Shown here piece by piece: positions 1 through 7,297 of a stretch of DNA of 35,415 nt. Source of the stretch: Methylococcales bacterium (GTDB taxonomy: Bacteria > Pseudomonadota > Gammaproteobacteria > Methylococcales > Methylomonadaceae). The stretch is from the NCBI GenBank assembly GCA_028712795.1, contig JAQTPT010000043.1, positions 1-35,415 on the forward strand, given 5' to 3'. A program made the translations under genes and the position numbers. The notes beneath the pieces were generated by a model. The model made no database searches, was not told the DNA's origin, and saw nothing but the letters and a program-made list of their open reading frames with translations. Within the stretch, counting starts at the first letter, position 1. The number at the start of each line of letters is the position of its first letter.

Positions 1-522
1 GCCGGCGCAGAAGTCACTCTGGTAAGCGGACCAGTGGCACTGGCAGCGCCTGCAAACATCGCTTTAGTAAACGTGGAGACAGCCGCGCAAATGTATGAGG
101 CGGTTTTGTCCAGAGCTCCTGACCATGCTATTTATATTGGCGCGGCAGCGGTGGCTGATTACAGTCCCGCCATCATTCAGCCAGAAAAAATAAAGAAACA
201 GGAAGAACAGTCCACCCTAATTCTACAAAGAACCAAAGACATACTGGCCGAAGTCGCGGCCCTGGATAAGCGTCCGTTTACCGTTGGCTTTGCTGCTGAA
301 ACGCATGACCTCGAAGCGTATGCTCGCGGCAAACTGGCGCGAAAAAAGCTGGATATGATTGCGGCAAACTGGGTAGGGCGTCAGCAAGGTGGTTTTGATA
401 GCGAACAAAACGCCCTGCACGTTTTCTGGGAAAATGGTGGGAAGACATTGGCGATGACCGATAAGACCCACTTGGCAGAACAATTAATCGGTTTAATTGC
501 CGAACAGTTTAATGCAACTTGA
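1..522 (+). CDS. coaBC: Bifunctional phosphopantothenoylcysteine decarboxylase/phosphopantothenate-cysteine ligase, 3' part
   Basis: The reading frame is open from base 1 to TGA at 520-522, so this is the C-terminal part of a protein whose 5' end lies outside the window. It is the CoaB half, which condenses 4'-phosphopantothenate with cysteine using CTP in coenzyme A synthesis. Visible family landmarks are the GAEVTLVSGPV and AAVADYSP segments, KIKK (the conserved lysine region), VGFAAET, and the late ANWVG...GFDSEQN stretch. About 173 codons are present, which fits the ligase domain. The C-terminus looks complete. It converges on the methyltransferase gene at 611-1228, with a strong hairpin between the two genes. 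An ATG-like start at 34 lies inside the domain and is not the true start. Identification is confident. Confidence 0.93.
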   Translation, partial: AGAEVTLVSGPVALAAPANIALVNVETAAQMYEAVLSRAPDHAIYIGAAAVADYSPAIIQPEKIKKQEEQSTLILQRTKDILAEVAALDKRPFTVGFAAETHDLEAYARGKLARKKLDMIAANWVGRQQGGFDSEQNALHVFWENGGKTLAMTDKTHLAEQLIGLIAEQFNAT

Positions 523-535
523 ATTCATAAGATTA

Positions 536-589
536 TCACCACGAAGAAAAAAGAAATAAAACTTCGTGGCCTTCGTGTCTTCGTGGTGA
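536..589. terminator. Hairpin between convergent genes, likely bidirectional terminator
   Basis: A perfect 11-bp inverted repeat pairs 536-546 (TCACCACGAAG) with 579-589 (CTTCGTGGTGA). A third partial copy of the arm (CTTCGTGG) lies at 562-569, so alternative foldings are possible. It sits 14 bp after the coaBC stop and 22 bp before the stop of the convergent methyltransferase. The CTTCGTG repeats resemble a type of dispersed intergenic repeat common in proteobacteria. No clear T-run follows the stem, so termination is inferred from position and structure. Confidence 0.55.
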
Positions 590-610
590 ATAAGTTAAAC
601 TATAATTTGG

Positions 611-1228
611 TTATTTTCTCGCCTCAATCAGTTTAATAATATCACCACTACGTTCGTCCACGCGTACCGAGGCAAAGCCACAGGACTTAACATTTTTAAC
701 GGTGTTCCTGTTAATATTGGCACCGACCAGCGCAACAATGGCGGGGTTGATAAAGTTCATCACTTTCGCAATGACAGGATTTGAACTCAACACATGCTCC
801 AGCAATATCACTTGGCCGCCCGGCTTGCAAACACGATACAGTTCTTTTAAGCCTTTCAGAGGCAAGGGCACTGAACAAAAAACAAAGGAACCGATAACGG
901 TGTCGAAACTGTTGTCGGCAAAAACCAAAGACTGAGCATCCATCAGCTCAAGCTCAACAGAAACTGCTTTTCTGGCTTTTTTATGGGCGGCTTGCTTAAG
1001 CATTTCCGGGCTAAAATCAATTGCGGTGATACGAGCGCCGGCAGGATAATAATCAAAGTTTTTACCGGTGCCAACGCCGACTTCAAGAATATGATGGCCC
1101 TCAACTTTTGCCCATAACCTTTTGCGCCAGATTTTAAAAAACAAACCTTCCATGACAGCTTCCAAGCCTTCAAAATAGGGGGCGATGCGATCATATCTTT
1201 TTTTGATTGCTGTGCTGTCTGATTTCAT
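611..1228 (-). CDS. Class I SAM-dependent methyltransferase (UbiE/PmtA-like)
   Basis: A 205-aa protein with ATG at 1228. The Rossmann-type SAM-binding motif I is ILEVGVGTGKN at about residues 47-57. An acidic strand-2 end (TAIDFSPEML, 68-77) and a motif II/post-I region (DNSFDTVIGSFVFCSV, about 105-120) follow, then PGGQVILLEHV at 137-146. The late GANINRNTVKNVKSCGF segment is typical of small UbiE-like and phosphatidylethanolamine N-methyltransferase-like enzymes, so a lipid or quinone-like substrate is plausible. The sequence alone does not fix the substrate. It is transcribed towards coaBC and away from ribA. The assignment to the methyltransferase superfamily is firm; the exact role is not. 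Confidence 0.85.
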   Translation of the reverse strand: MKSDSTAIKKRYDRIAPYFEGLEAVMEGLFFKIWRKRLWAKVEGHHILEVGVGTGKNFDYYPAGARITAIDFSPEMLKQAAHKKARKAVSVELELMDAQSLVFADNSFDTVIGSFVFCSVPLPLKGLKELYRVCKPGGQVILLEHVLSSNPVIAKVMNFINPAIVALVGANINRNTVKNVKSCGFASVRVDERSGDIIKLIEARK

Positions 1229-1404
1229 AATGATGTTAACGCATGAATTAGGATGTCGAATATTACAGCGAGAACTAAAGCTTCAACAACACTATTCTTT
1301 TTTGTCATGTAAAATAGTCTTCTTCCGGCGCAACCGCCAGGAACGGAACGAATTCTCAAGCAGGCATTTGAGAAAAATGAAGTATTTTTGGATTAGTCAT
1401 AGAC

Positions 1405-2010
1405 GTGAAAGCACAACTAGAAGATTTGGTACAGACACGGCTCCCGACCGAACACGGCGAGTTTGTTCTGCATTTCTACAGCAATTCAATTGATGACAAA
1501 GAGCATATAGCGCTGGTTAAAGGCGATGTTGCAAACCGGGAAAATGTGCCCGTGCGTATTCATTCCGAGTGTTTTACCGGGGATGTCCTGGGTTCCAGAC
1601 GTTGCGATTGCGGCGAACAGCTGGCAATGGCTATGCAGCTTATCAATGAAGCGGGTTACGGCGTATTGATTTATCTGCGCCAGGAAGGGCGTGGCATAGG
1701 CTTGTTGAAAAAACTGCAAGCTTATAATTTACAAGATAAAGGCATGGATACCGTTGACGCCAATATTCACTTGGGCCATCGTGCCGATGAGAGGGAATAT
1801 AGCATTGCCGCTTTAATGCTGGAAAATCTCCGGATAAAATCAATAAAGCTGATGACCAACAACCCCAAAAAAATAGATGCGTTAAAAAAGCTGGGCATTA
1901 ACGTGGCGGGACGCATTCCGTTGGAGGCGGTGGCCCACGATGACAATGTCGGTTATTTAAAGACCAAAGCAAAAAAAATGGCGCACATGCTGTTCGAAAC
2001 CAAAAAGTAG
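1405..2010 (+). CDS. ribA: GTP cyclohydrolase II
   Basis: A 201-aa protein of normal length for stand-alone RibA. It opens the imidazole ring of GTP in the first committed step of riboflavin synthesis. The zinc-binding cysteines are in HSECFTGDVLGSRRCDCGEQ (about residues 53-72), and the catalytic/GTP-binding RQEGRGIGL follows at about 92-100. LMTNNPKKIDALKKLGI is the family's C-terminal signature. No DHBP synthase (RibB) domain is fused. The start chosen is GTG at 1405, because a nearby ATG at 1377 is out of frame. The ribosome-binding site is weak (a GGA about 12 nt upstream). It is divergent from the methyltransferase gene, and no FMN riboswitch was recognised in the 176-bp gap. Confidence 0.95.
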   Translation: MKAQLEDLVQTRLPTEHGEFVLHFYSNSIDDKEHIALVKGDVANRENVPVRIHSECFTGDVLGSRRCDCGEQLAMAMQLINEAGYGVLIYLRQEGRGIGLLKKLQAYNLQDKGMDTVDANIHLGHRADEREYSIAALMLENLRIKSIKLMTNNPKKIDALKKLGINVAGRIPLEAVAHDDNVGYLKTKAKKMAHMLFETKK

Positions 2011-2039
2011 GGCCAATCCCCTTCGGCTTTGCTTATGGC

Positions 2040-2055
2040 AGGCTTATAGTAGCCT
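2040..2055 (+). terminator. Small hairpin downstream of ribA
   Basis: AGGCT at 2040-2044 pairs with AGCCT at 2051-2055 across a 6-nt loop and is followed by TTTA. It starts 30 bp after the ribA stop. The stem is short, so this is only a weak terminator candidate. Confidence 0.25.
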
Positions 2056-2139
2056 TTATGTCAGCGTCATTTCAACCAGCTTGACCCAATAAGCAGCCCC
2101 GACAGGCAATATCCCATCGTTAAAATCATAATGCGGATT
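2056..2139 (-). pseudogene. Orphan 3' fragment of an M20 amidohydrolase gene
   Basis: On the minus strand this codes for about 27 residues (NPHYDFNDGILPVGAAYWVK, then LVEMTLT and a TAA stop). They match the C-terminus of the intact amidohydrolase at 10709-11884 (NPHYDFNDAILPAGAAYWVK, then LVELKLNG). At DNA level 2071-2139 aligns to 10727-10795 with 4 mismatches in 69 bases. Upstream of the match the frame continues for some 25 unrelated codons without an ATG before a stop, so this is a chimeric gene end and not a gene. It lies at the far end of the helicase/methyltransferase island from the intact copy. The divergence shows it is either an old duplication or the end of a related gene brought in by the island. 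Confidence 0.8.
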
Positions 2140-2352
2140 GGTTATCTGTCCGGCAATAAGTAATTGATCAAAAGTGATGTGGCTACATTTCTTGAGCTCT
2201 ACCAAAGTCTGGACGATGACCCTTTAAAAATCTTGTGCGTATATTCTGCCAACTTATTCTTTTGGTATTTCTGGGCCTGTATATTAAAATAATTTAAAGC
2301 TGTGGACAAAATTCGGCCCCGTGCCGTGAGAGTCTTTATTAGGTTCCTATAT
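2140..2352. other. Non-coding stretch beside the M20 fragment
   Basis: Together with 2011-2139 this forms a stretch of about 340 bp without an intact gene, between ribA and the DUF3800 gene. Apart from the M20 fragment and the small hairpin at 2040-2055, no gene or repeat is convincing here. A 65-codon minus-strand frame (2199-2396) overlaps the end of the DUF3800 gene and has no recognisable features. This stretch probably marks the left boundary of the island. Confidence 0.4.
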
Positions 2353-3243
2353 TCACGGCTTTTTCTTTTTATGCTTTCCACTTTCAAAACGTTCATCCAA
2401 TGCCAGGTGCCGTTGCTTATTAAAATAAGTTCCGCGCTCAGTGCCGAAATCCAAGTCGTGAATCTCCGCCATCTGCGGCCAAAGTAAATTCAGGTAACGA
2501 TCTTCTCGTGGCTGCGCTTCTCCAGTTAGCGGGTGCAAACGCTGTTCATAGAAACGTTGCAGCGCCCACAGAAAATAGTCCACCGATTGCAGGCATGCTT
2601 CAGTTCCGGGATCGGAAACGGTGATGCGCCAGGCAGCCGATCCACCTCGCGAATAACCGAAAGTTGCTTCAAAATCCCCCTCGGCATGTTCAAGCGCTAG
2701 AGTCAAAGCTTCGTTGCGATCCTTTTGGCCCCGGCGAGCCACGCATAATTCATAGCGGTCTGCAAGGCGATGGAATTTGGAAAACAGGGATCGGACCAAT
2801 GAATCGTAGAGGGCATTCGGTTGATAACGGTATGCAGGGTTGGCTTCCCGCTTGGTCTGTTCCCGATCCAGTAAAGCATTCTTGTCGCATACCACGGCAT
2901 GGAAACGTAGCGCCGAACCTTCGGCGCACAGCAAGCTGAAAACCCGATAGCGGACATCTGGGAGATCGTCTTTGGCATGAAATGCGTGTGCGGTTTTTTT
3001 GCGCTCCGGCCGGAAAGACTCCACCCCTGTAAAATAAAGGTCATTTAATAATTCCGTGCGTAGCACTTTCAGCTTATGGGCCAAAACTGCCGGGTTTTCC
3101 ACTTCCAGTTTTCCGAGTATGAAAAAGCGCGAACATCCTGGAGAACCGACGAGGGGTGTGCCCCGGCGCCCTTTAAATAGTGTGGGATCACCCGCTTCGT
3201 CCACGAAAATAGACAAGGCATCTGCTTCATTAACCGGAATCAT
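2353..3243 (-). CDS. DUF3800 domain protein
   Basis: A 296-aa protein with the DUF3800 signature near its N-terminus (ALSIFVDEAGDPTLF, about residues 9-23). The following strand/helix pattern runs through FFILGKLEV. A late acidic segment (SVDYFLWALQRFYEQRL) is also typical. DUF3800 proteins are thought to adopt an RNase H-like fold and often sit in defence or mobile regions; their activity is not generally established. The ATG at 3243 is preceded by AGGA at 6-nt spacing, and this site overlaps the methyltransferase stop at 3252-3254, so translational coupling is likely. It is the last gene of the five-gene operon. The C-terminus is lysine-rich. Family assignment is good; function in this operon is inferred only. 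Confidence 0.8.
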   Translation of the reverse strand: MIPVNEADALSIFVDEAGDPTLFKGRRGTPLVGSPGCSRFFILGKLEVENPAVLAHKLKVLRTELLNDLYFTGVESFRPERKKTAHAFHAKDDLPDVRYRVFSLLCAEGSALRFHAVVCDKNALLDREQTKREANPAYRYQPNALYDSLVRSLFSKFHRLADRYELCVARRGQKDRNEALTLALEHAEGDFEATFGYSRGGSAAWRITVSDPGTEACLQSVDYFLWALQRFYEQRLHPLTGEAQPREDRYLNLLWPQMAEIHDLDFGTERGTYFNKQRHLALDERFESGKHKKKKP

Positions 3244-3251
3244 GGGTTTTC

Positions 3252-6200
3252 CTAGTTGGCGGCTGGTTGAAACGCTCCCGGCCAGCCGCCGTGCAGGGCT
3301 ATCACCGCGTCAATTTCCCGCATCAGCCGGATCGTTTCGTTAAGAGCGACAACGATTTTCTGGTAATGGGCGATGTCATCCTCGTTCAAGCGTCGGCCTT
3401 TGCGGTCTTTCAGCCATTTTTCACAGACTTGATAACCGCCGACGTGGAAGTTCCACACAGCTTCCGGCACGTTTTCGAAGCGCTGGCTGGCGTTGATCCA
3501 CACCGCGCCTTCTTTGTAAGTGGGTTTTTTGGGGATGCTGTTATCGCCTTCTCCTGTGAATTGGGTAATGAATTGGTTGATTTTGGGGGATTCGAGTAGA
3601 TGCAAGGAGACAAGTTCGCCGCCGAGTTTGGAGAGTTCGCGGAATAGTTCCAGGCTTCTTGTAATAGGTAGACGCGGGAAATCGATCCTCAGAAACTCGG
3701 CGTAGCGGGTGCGGTAGGTAGGCGAATGGAAGACGGCGTAGACATACCCGAAAACATCTTCAGGGCCAAAGTAGGTGTTTAAGTCTCCTTTTCCTTCTGG
3801 AGTAAAGGCAAGGTTGAGTGCTGACGCAAACGCCGAGATAAAAGCAGTGTCCAGATTAGGCCGACGCCCGCAGGGTGCTTCGGTAGGTTCGTCGTCGAAT
3901 AAGTCAGTTTTGTTTGTTTTTGGGTAAACGTAAAGAGGAAAAACTGTAGCCGCTCCGCGGGAACACGTAAAGCTTCTATCTTGGGCAATATATCGACTTG
4001 TTAAAACATGTGAGTAAGGAATAGTATCCTGCATTTGGCGAATAAGTAACAAACAACAATTGTCTTTTCCAGCTACATGTTCCTGTAATTCAGGTCTAGG
4101 GCGATCCATCGCCACCGTGTCAAGGTAACACCAGCGGACATCAAATGGTCGGTAAAGGCATTTAATAAAATGCTTTTCCCATGTAATTATTTGACGTAAT
4201 AGCTTGCGTGCTTTACCCAATTTCCAGTTTTGGTTTTCCTGGAGATTATATTTTTCGAGTAATTCCTCATCTGTAAATTCCTCGCTTCGCAAGTTGACTA
4301 TTCGATGGCGTAATGCTGATTCATCTAAATCAATGGCAAAATCATCTCGGTGTGTTTGAAAGCCCAAGACATTTATACGCATCGCTTCGGTTATATTCCA
4401 ACCGTTTTCATACTCATCACGTAACGATTCATTCTGCGGAGAAAACAAATAAAATGGTGTTTTTGGATGCAGTTTTTTCCAGTCCGTACTTTGGATGCCT
4501 TTAGCCGTCAACCTTTGATATTTTCTTGTGCGCAAACCATACAGCCCGGCGTGGCTAATGCCTCTCGTCTTCGCCCCCTCAGCCGTTGGGATAGGAGAGT
4601 AAAGCATAGTCACCTTTGCCGAAGGAGTTGGGGAGATGGGCTCCTTGACAAACACCCCTATCGCGACGCCCTGTTGAATATCAAAGACGTTTTCATCCTT
4701 GCTGCCGTCCTCCGCTTTCTCTTTCCGCTTGCTGTTTCCATGCAGGTCAAGTAAATAACTTTTGTCGAAGGTACATAGCAAGCTTTGGCGCATTCCGCGA
4801 AAAGTCGGGTTGTCCAAATACCCATGATTGGTGATATATCCAAGTAACCCCGTTTGTGCCTGTTCAATCGTGACTTGAGCCAAGCGGATGAATTTCACAT
4901 AATCATCGTTCAACCATTTCGGGTTTCTCTCGCCCAAGGGCGCGCCGTCCACTTCAAAATACCCTGGGCTTCGCGCTATCCGCTTGCGCAACAAGCCGAC
5001 GATCCAGTCGCCATTATTGACGGAATGCCCAGAATATGGGGGATTTCCAATCACCACCGTAAACCGCTGCTTCTGCTTCACCGCATTCACAGCCTTCGCT
5101 TCATGCGCCAATGCCGGAATCACTTCCTCGAATTCCATTTGCTTTTTGTCGTCACTGGCCGGTTCCAAGGCATTGGTCAGATAAATCCGGGCGCGTTCCT
5201 CGCTGCCGAAGCGGTAGCCGGTTTCATGCAGCTTGAGGCCGATTTTCATGTGGGCGATGGCGTAAGGCGCCATCATCAGTTCGTAGCCGTATAGGCGGGG
5301 CAGTAAATGCTGGGGCACATAGACATTCCAGGCGGTTTCGCGCTGTTGGTCGTTCATGACCAACTTGCGCCATTTTTCGGTCAGGGTGCGATAGATGATG
5401 TCGATGACTTCCACCAGGAAAGTCGCCGTGCCGGTGGCGGGGTCGAGGATGACGACGAAAGGGGAATCAAGGTCAGTGCCTTCGGGGATTTTGAATTCGC
5501 CCTCACCCCGGCCCTCTCCCACGGAGAGAGGGAGATTTATTTGTGCCATTTCGCCCCAGGTAATCGTTGAAGCCAAGCCGTCTTCCAGGCCGAACTCGGT
5601 TTGCAGCAATTCGTGTACGCTGCGGACGATGTAGGACACCACCGGCTGAGGCGTATAGAACACGCCGCGCTGTACCTTAAGCTTCTTGTTGTATGCGGAG
5701 AGAAAGTGTTCGTAAAAATGGATCACAGGATCTTCGCCGCGAGTGCGGTTGCCGAAGTCGCACAGGATGGCAGGCAGGTCGGTTTCTTCGCCTCGCAACA
5801 GTTCCACTACGTCCTGTATGCCCAATTCGTCGAAGTCGATGCCGCCCTTGCGTCCACCGACGCGCAGGAAGGTTTGCAGCATTTCTTTCAGGAACGGATT
5901 GGTTGGCACCATATCGGTGATATTTTCTGTGATCAGCGCCGTGCCGTGACGCCCTTCGCTCCTATCTGTCCTTGAAATAGCGGCGGTAAGCAGGCCGTAA
6001 GTGATGGTTTGAGCGTAGGTGTCGGCGAAACTTACCTCGCTCAAGTCGTGAATGAGCGAAGTCCGAAAAGCTATGTGCAAGGTGCGCAACGGTCCGTTGT
6101 CGGCTTCTGCCGCCAGCATGGTTTGGGCGCGGTCGCGGATATTGCGGGCCAGTTGCGCCAACACTTCGGCCAAAGCGTCAGAAGTGCGGATGATATGGCC

Positions 6201-6704
6201 TATGCGGTGGCGGAACGGCGCTCGCCATTGTTTCCGCCAGGCTTGTTGATCACTCGGTTTGTCCGGCCAGCGTAGCTTTTCATGCAGCACTTTGTCCAGA
6301 TGCGCCAATTTGAGCGGCGTATCCGCGCCGTCCCAACCCAATACCCGTAAAGTGGGCAAATCACCAGGCTCCTGGTGAAAATGTGCAAAGGCGATTTCCC
6401 TCTCCTCGTTAGCTGTATCGCCAAAAGCAGAAATGAACAACAGGTCTTGTGAATCCCAAGCCGCTGCCGAACTCTTGTTGGCCGAGGTGCGCTTCTTGAC
6501 TACCAAATGGCTCAAAATGCGCCGCAGCACAACCACCGGAATTTTTTTGTTTTCGAATTCGACGAAGAAAATGCCCCAAGGCTGGCCGCTATACAGCGGC
6601 CTTAGCTGGTGAATCCGGCCGATTTTCGCAGCGTCCTCTGCCTTGATGCCAAGTTCTTCCGGCGCGTATTCGAAAGTCAGTTCCTCGAAGTCGTATTTCT
6701 GCAA
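3252..6704 (-). CDS. Large N6-adenine DNA methyltransferase, Eco57I/type ISP-like
   Basis: From TTG at 6704 this is 1150 aa. The gamma-class adenine methyltransferase core is clear. A motif X-like RGVFYTPQPVVSYIVRSV lies at 346-363, the SAM-binding motif I DPATGTATFLVEV at 421-433, and the catalytic NPPY in VIGNPPYSGH at 551-560. The roughly 590-residue C-terminal part resembles the target-recognition region of type ISP/IIG enzymes. There is no helicase or obvious nuclease motif; a helicase is encoded upstream in the operon. The TTG has no ribosome-binding site. In-frame sequence upstream, with a well-placed ATG at 6788, is separated by TGA at 6708-6710, so the gene may be interrupted. Residues 391-404 (LPLSVGEGRGEGEF) are encoded by a REP-like palindrome. 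The enzyme probably modifies host DNA in a restriction-like defence system. Confidence 0.85.
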   Translation of the reverse strand: MQKYDFEELTFEYAPEELGIKAEDAAKIGRIHQLRPLYSGQPWGIFFVEFENKKIPVVVLRRILSHLVVKKRTSANKSSAAAWDSQDLLFISAFGDTANEEREIAFAHFHQEPGDLPTLRVLGWDGADTPLKLAHLDKVLHEKLRWPDKPSDQQAWRKQWRAPFRHRIGHIIRTSDALAEVLAQLARNIRDRAQTMLAAEADNGPLRTLHIAFRTSLIHDLSEVSFADTYAQTITYGLLTAAISRTDRSEGRHGTALITENITDMVPTNPFLKEMLQTFLRVGGRKGGIDFDELGIQDVVELLRGEETDLPAILCDFGNRTRGEDPVIHFYEHFLSAYNKKLKVQRGVFYTPQPVVSYIVRSVHELLQTEFGLEDGLASTITWGEMAQINLPLSVGEGRGEGEFKIPEGTDLDSPFVVILDPATGTATFLVEVIDIIYRTLTEKWRKLVMNDQQRETAWNVYVPQHLLPRLYGYELMMAPYAIAHMKIGLKLHETGYRFGSEERARIYLTNALEPASDDKKQMEFEEVIPALAHEAKAVNAVKQKQRFTVVIGNPPYSGHSVNNGDWIVGLLRKRIARSPGYFEVDGAPLGERNPKWLNDDYVKFIRLAQVTIEQAQTGLLGYITNHGYLDNPTFRGMRQSLLCTFDKSYLLDLHGNSKRKEKAEDGSKDENVFDIQQGVAIGVFVKEPISPTPSAKVTMLYSPIPTAEGAKTRGISHAGLYGLRTRKYQRLTAKGIQSTDWKKLHPKTPFYLFSPQNESLRDEYENGWNITEAMRINVLGFQTHRDDFAIDLDESALRHRIVNLRSEEFTDEELLEKYNLQENQNWKLGKARKLLRQIITWEKHFIKCLYRPFDVRWCYLDTVAMDRPRPELQEHVAGKDNCCLLLIRQMQDTIPYSHVLTSRYIAQDRSFTCSRGAATVFPLYVYPKTNKTDLFDDEPTEAPCGRRPNLDTAFISAFASALNLAFTPEGKGDLNTYFGPEDVFGYVYAVFHSPTYRTRYAEFLRIDFPRLPITRSLELFRELSKLGGELVSLHLLESPKINQFITQFTGEGDNSIPKKPTYKEGAVWINASQRFENVPEAVWNFHVGGYQVCEKWLKDRKGRRLNEDDIAHYQKIVVALNETIRLMREIDAVIALHGGWPGAFQPAAN
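5499..5534. repeat. REP-like palindrome inside the methyltransferase gene
   Basis: The sequence CCCTCACCCCGGCCCTCTCC followed by a hairpin is a familiar proteobacterial intergenic repeat type. The stem pairs 5512-5518 (CCCTCTC) with 5526-5532 (GAGAGGG). It keeps the methyltransferase frame open and encodes about 14 glycine/glutamate-rich residues between QIN and KIPEGTD, just before SAM motif I. Confidence 0.75.
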
Positions 6705-6707
6705 GGG

Positions 6708-6788
6708 TCAATCGAGTTCGTCTTCGAGATAGCGAATCAAATCCTCGAAGTTGCAAATGGCGCGGAGATTATCGGCAGTGCGGGACAT
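6708..6788 (-). pseudogene. Probable detached N-terminus of the DNA methyltransferase, ended by TGA
   Basis: ATG at 6788 is preceded by AAGGA with 7-nt spacing and opens a 26-codon frame reading MSRTADNLRAICNFEDLIRY then LEDELD, ending in TGA at 6708-6710. The next codons in the same frame run straight into the methyltransferase (PLQKYDFEELTFEYAPEELG). From memory of the family, related enzymes have a tryptophan at this place (ELDWPL). A single TGG-to-TGA change would therefore explain the break. The much better ribosome-binding site here than at the TTG supports this as the original start. Confidence 0.65.
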
Positions 6789-6824
6789 CTTGTGTTCCTT
6801 GATCGGATTGGCATGAAAGTAGCG

Positions 6825-7037
6825 TTACGCGTACATCAGACGACCACGCGGAACGGGAATTGGCCTGCCCAACGATTCGGCAGTGTCCATCCATTCCGCC
6901 ATGACCGTTTCCAGATTGGCAAGCGCTTCTCGATAGGTTGGACCGTCAGCCATGCAGCCCGGCAGTTCTGGAGCTTCGGCAAGGAAAGCCTGATCCTCTT
7001 CACTCCAATAGATAATGATTTCATATTTATTCGCCAT
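6825..7037 (-). CDS. hicB: HicB-like antitoxin
   Basis: A 70-aa protein with the HicB partial RNase H-like fold signature. It has an N-terminal beta-strand (YEIIIYWSEEDQAFLAEAPE), then LPGCMADGPTYREALANLE and the helix to WMDTAESLGRPIPVP. It has no C-terminal HTH or ribbon-helix-helix domain, so it is the short HicB form. HicB binds and neutralises HicA. ATG at 7037 lies 11 bp inside hicA and has an excellent GGAGG site at 6-nt spacing within hicA, so antitoxin can be made efficiently from the same message. It is followed 36 bp later by the ATG of the methyltransferase leader. The module is embedded in the helicase/methyltransferase operon. Confidence 0.9.
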   Translation of the reverse strand: MANKYEIIIYWSEEDQAFLAEAPELPGCMADGPTYREALANLETVMAEWMDTAESLGRPIPVPRGRLMYA

Positions 7038-7287
7038 GATTGGCCTCCAATTTGTAACGGAGAAGTAGATTTCTCACTTGCTTGACTTGGTAAGGTTTCG
7101 CCATCGAACCCTTGGGTTGTAAATTCAGGATTTCGTCGATTCCCGGTTTGGTAAAGATATGGTGATCGCCGCGAATACGTTCGTTGAAACCAAGGCGAAG
7201 CAACAGATGGCGAAGTTCGGCAAAGGCGATATTGCCATCCGCCCGGCCGCTTAAAATATGCTGGATCAGTTTCGTGTACTTGCCCAT
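7027..7287 (-). CDS. hicA: HicA-like mRNA interferase toxin
   Basis: An 86-aa protein of HicA type, a small double-stranded-RNA-binding-fold ribonuclease that cuts mRNA. The segment LLLRLGFNERIRGDHHIF holds the conserved histidine (H42 or H43, in the usual G-[SD]-H context). It continues into the typical NLQPKGSMAKPYQVKQVRNLL. HicA proteins are often about 60-90 aa, so the length is normal. It begins 10 bp after the helicase stop, with AGGA about 8 nt before its ATG, and overlaps hicB by 11 bp. The toxin-first order is usual for hicAB. No separate promoter is evident in the 10-bp gap, so expression probably depends on the operon or an upstream internal promoter. Confidence 0.9.
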   Translation of the reverse strand: MGKYTKLIQHILSGRADGNIAFAELRHLLLRLGFNERIRGDHHIFTKPGIDEILNLQPKGSMAKPYQVKQVRNLLLRYKLEANHGE

Positions 7288-7297
7288 TGATTTGTTC

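Noticed and set aside
1229..1404. A possible FMN riboswitch before ribA
   Set aside because: The 176-bp gap shows none of the conserved RFN-element blocks that I would expect.
1185..1493. A 102-codon plus-strand frame upstream of and overlapping ribA
   Set aside because: It is out of frame with ribA, overlaps its first 30 codons and the start of the methyltransferase gene, and shows no protein features.
2199..2396. A 65-codon lysine-rich minus-strand frame beyond the DUF3800 gene
   Set aside because: It overlaps the end of the DUF3800 gene by 44 bp, has no recognisable feature, and lies in apparent boundary sequence.
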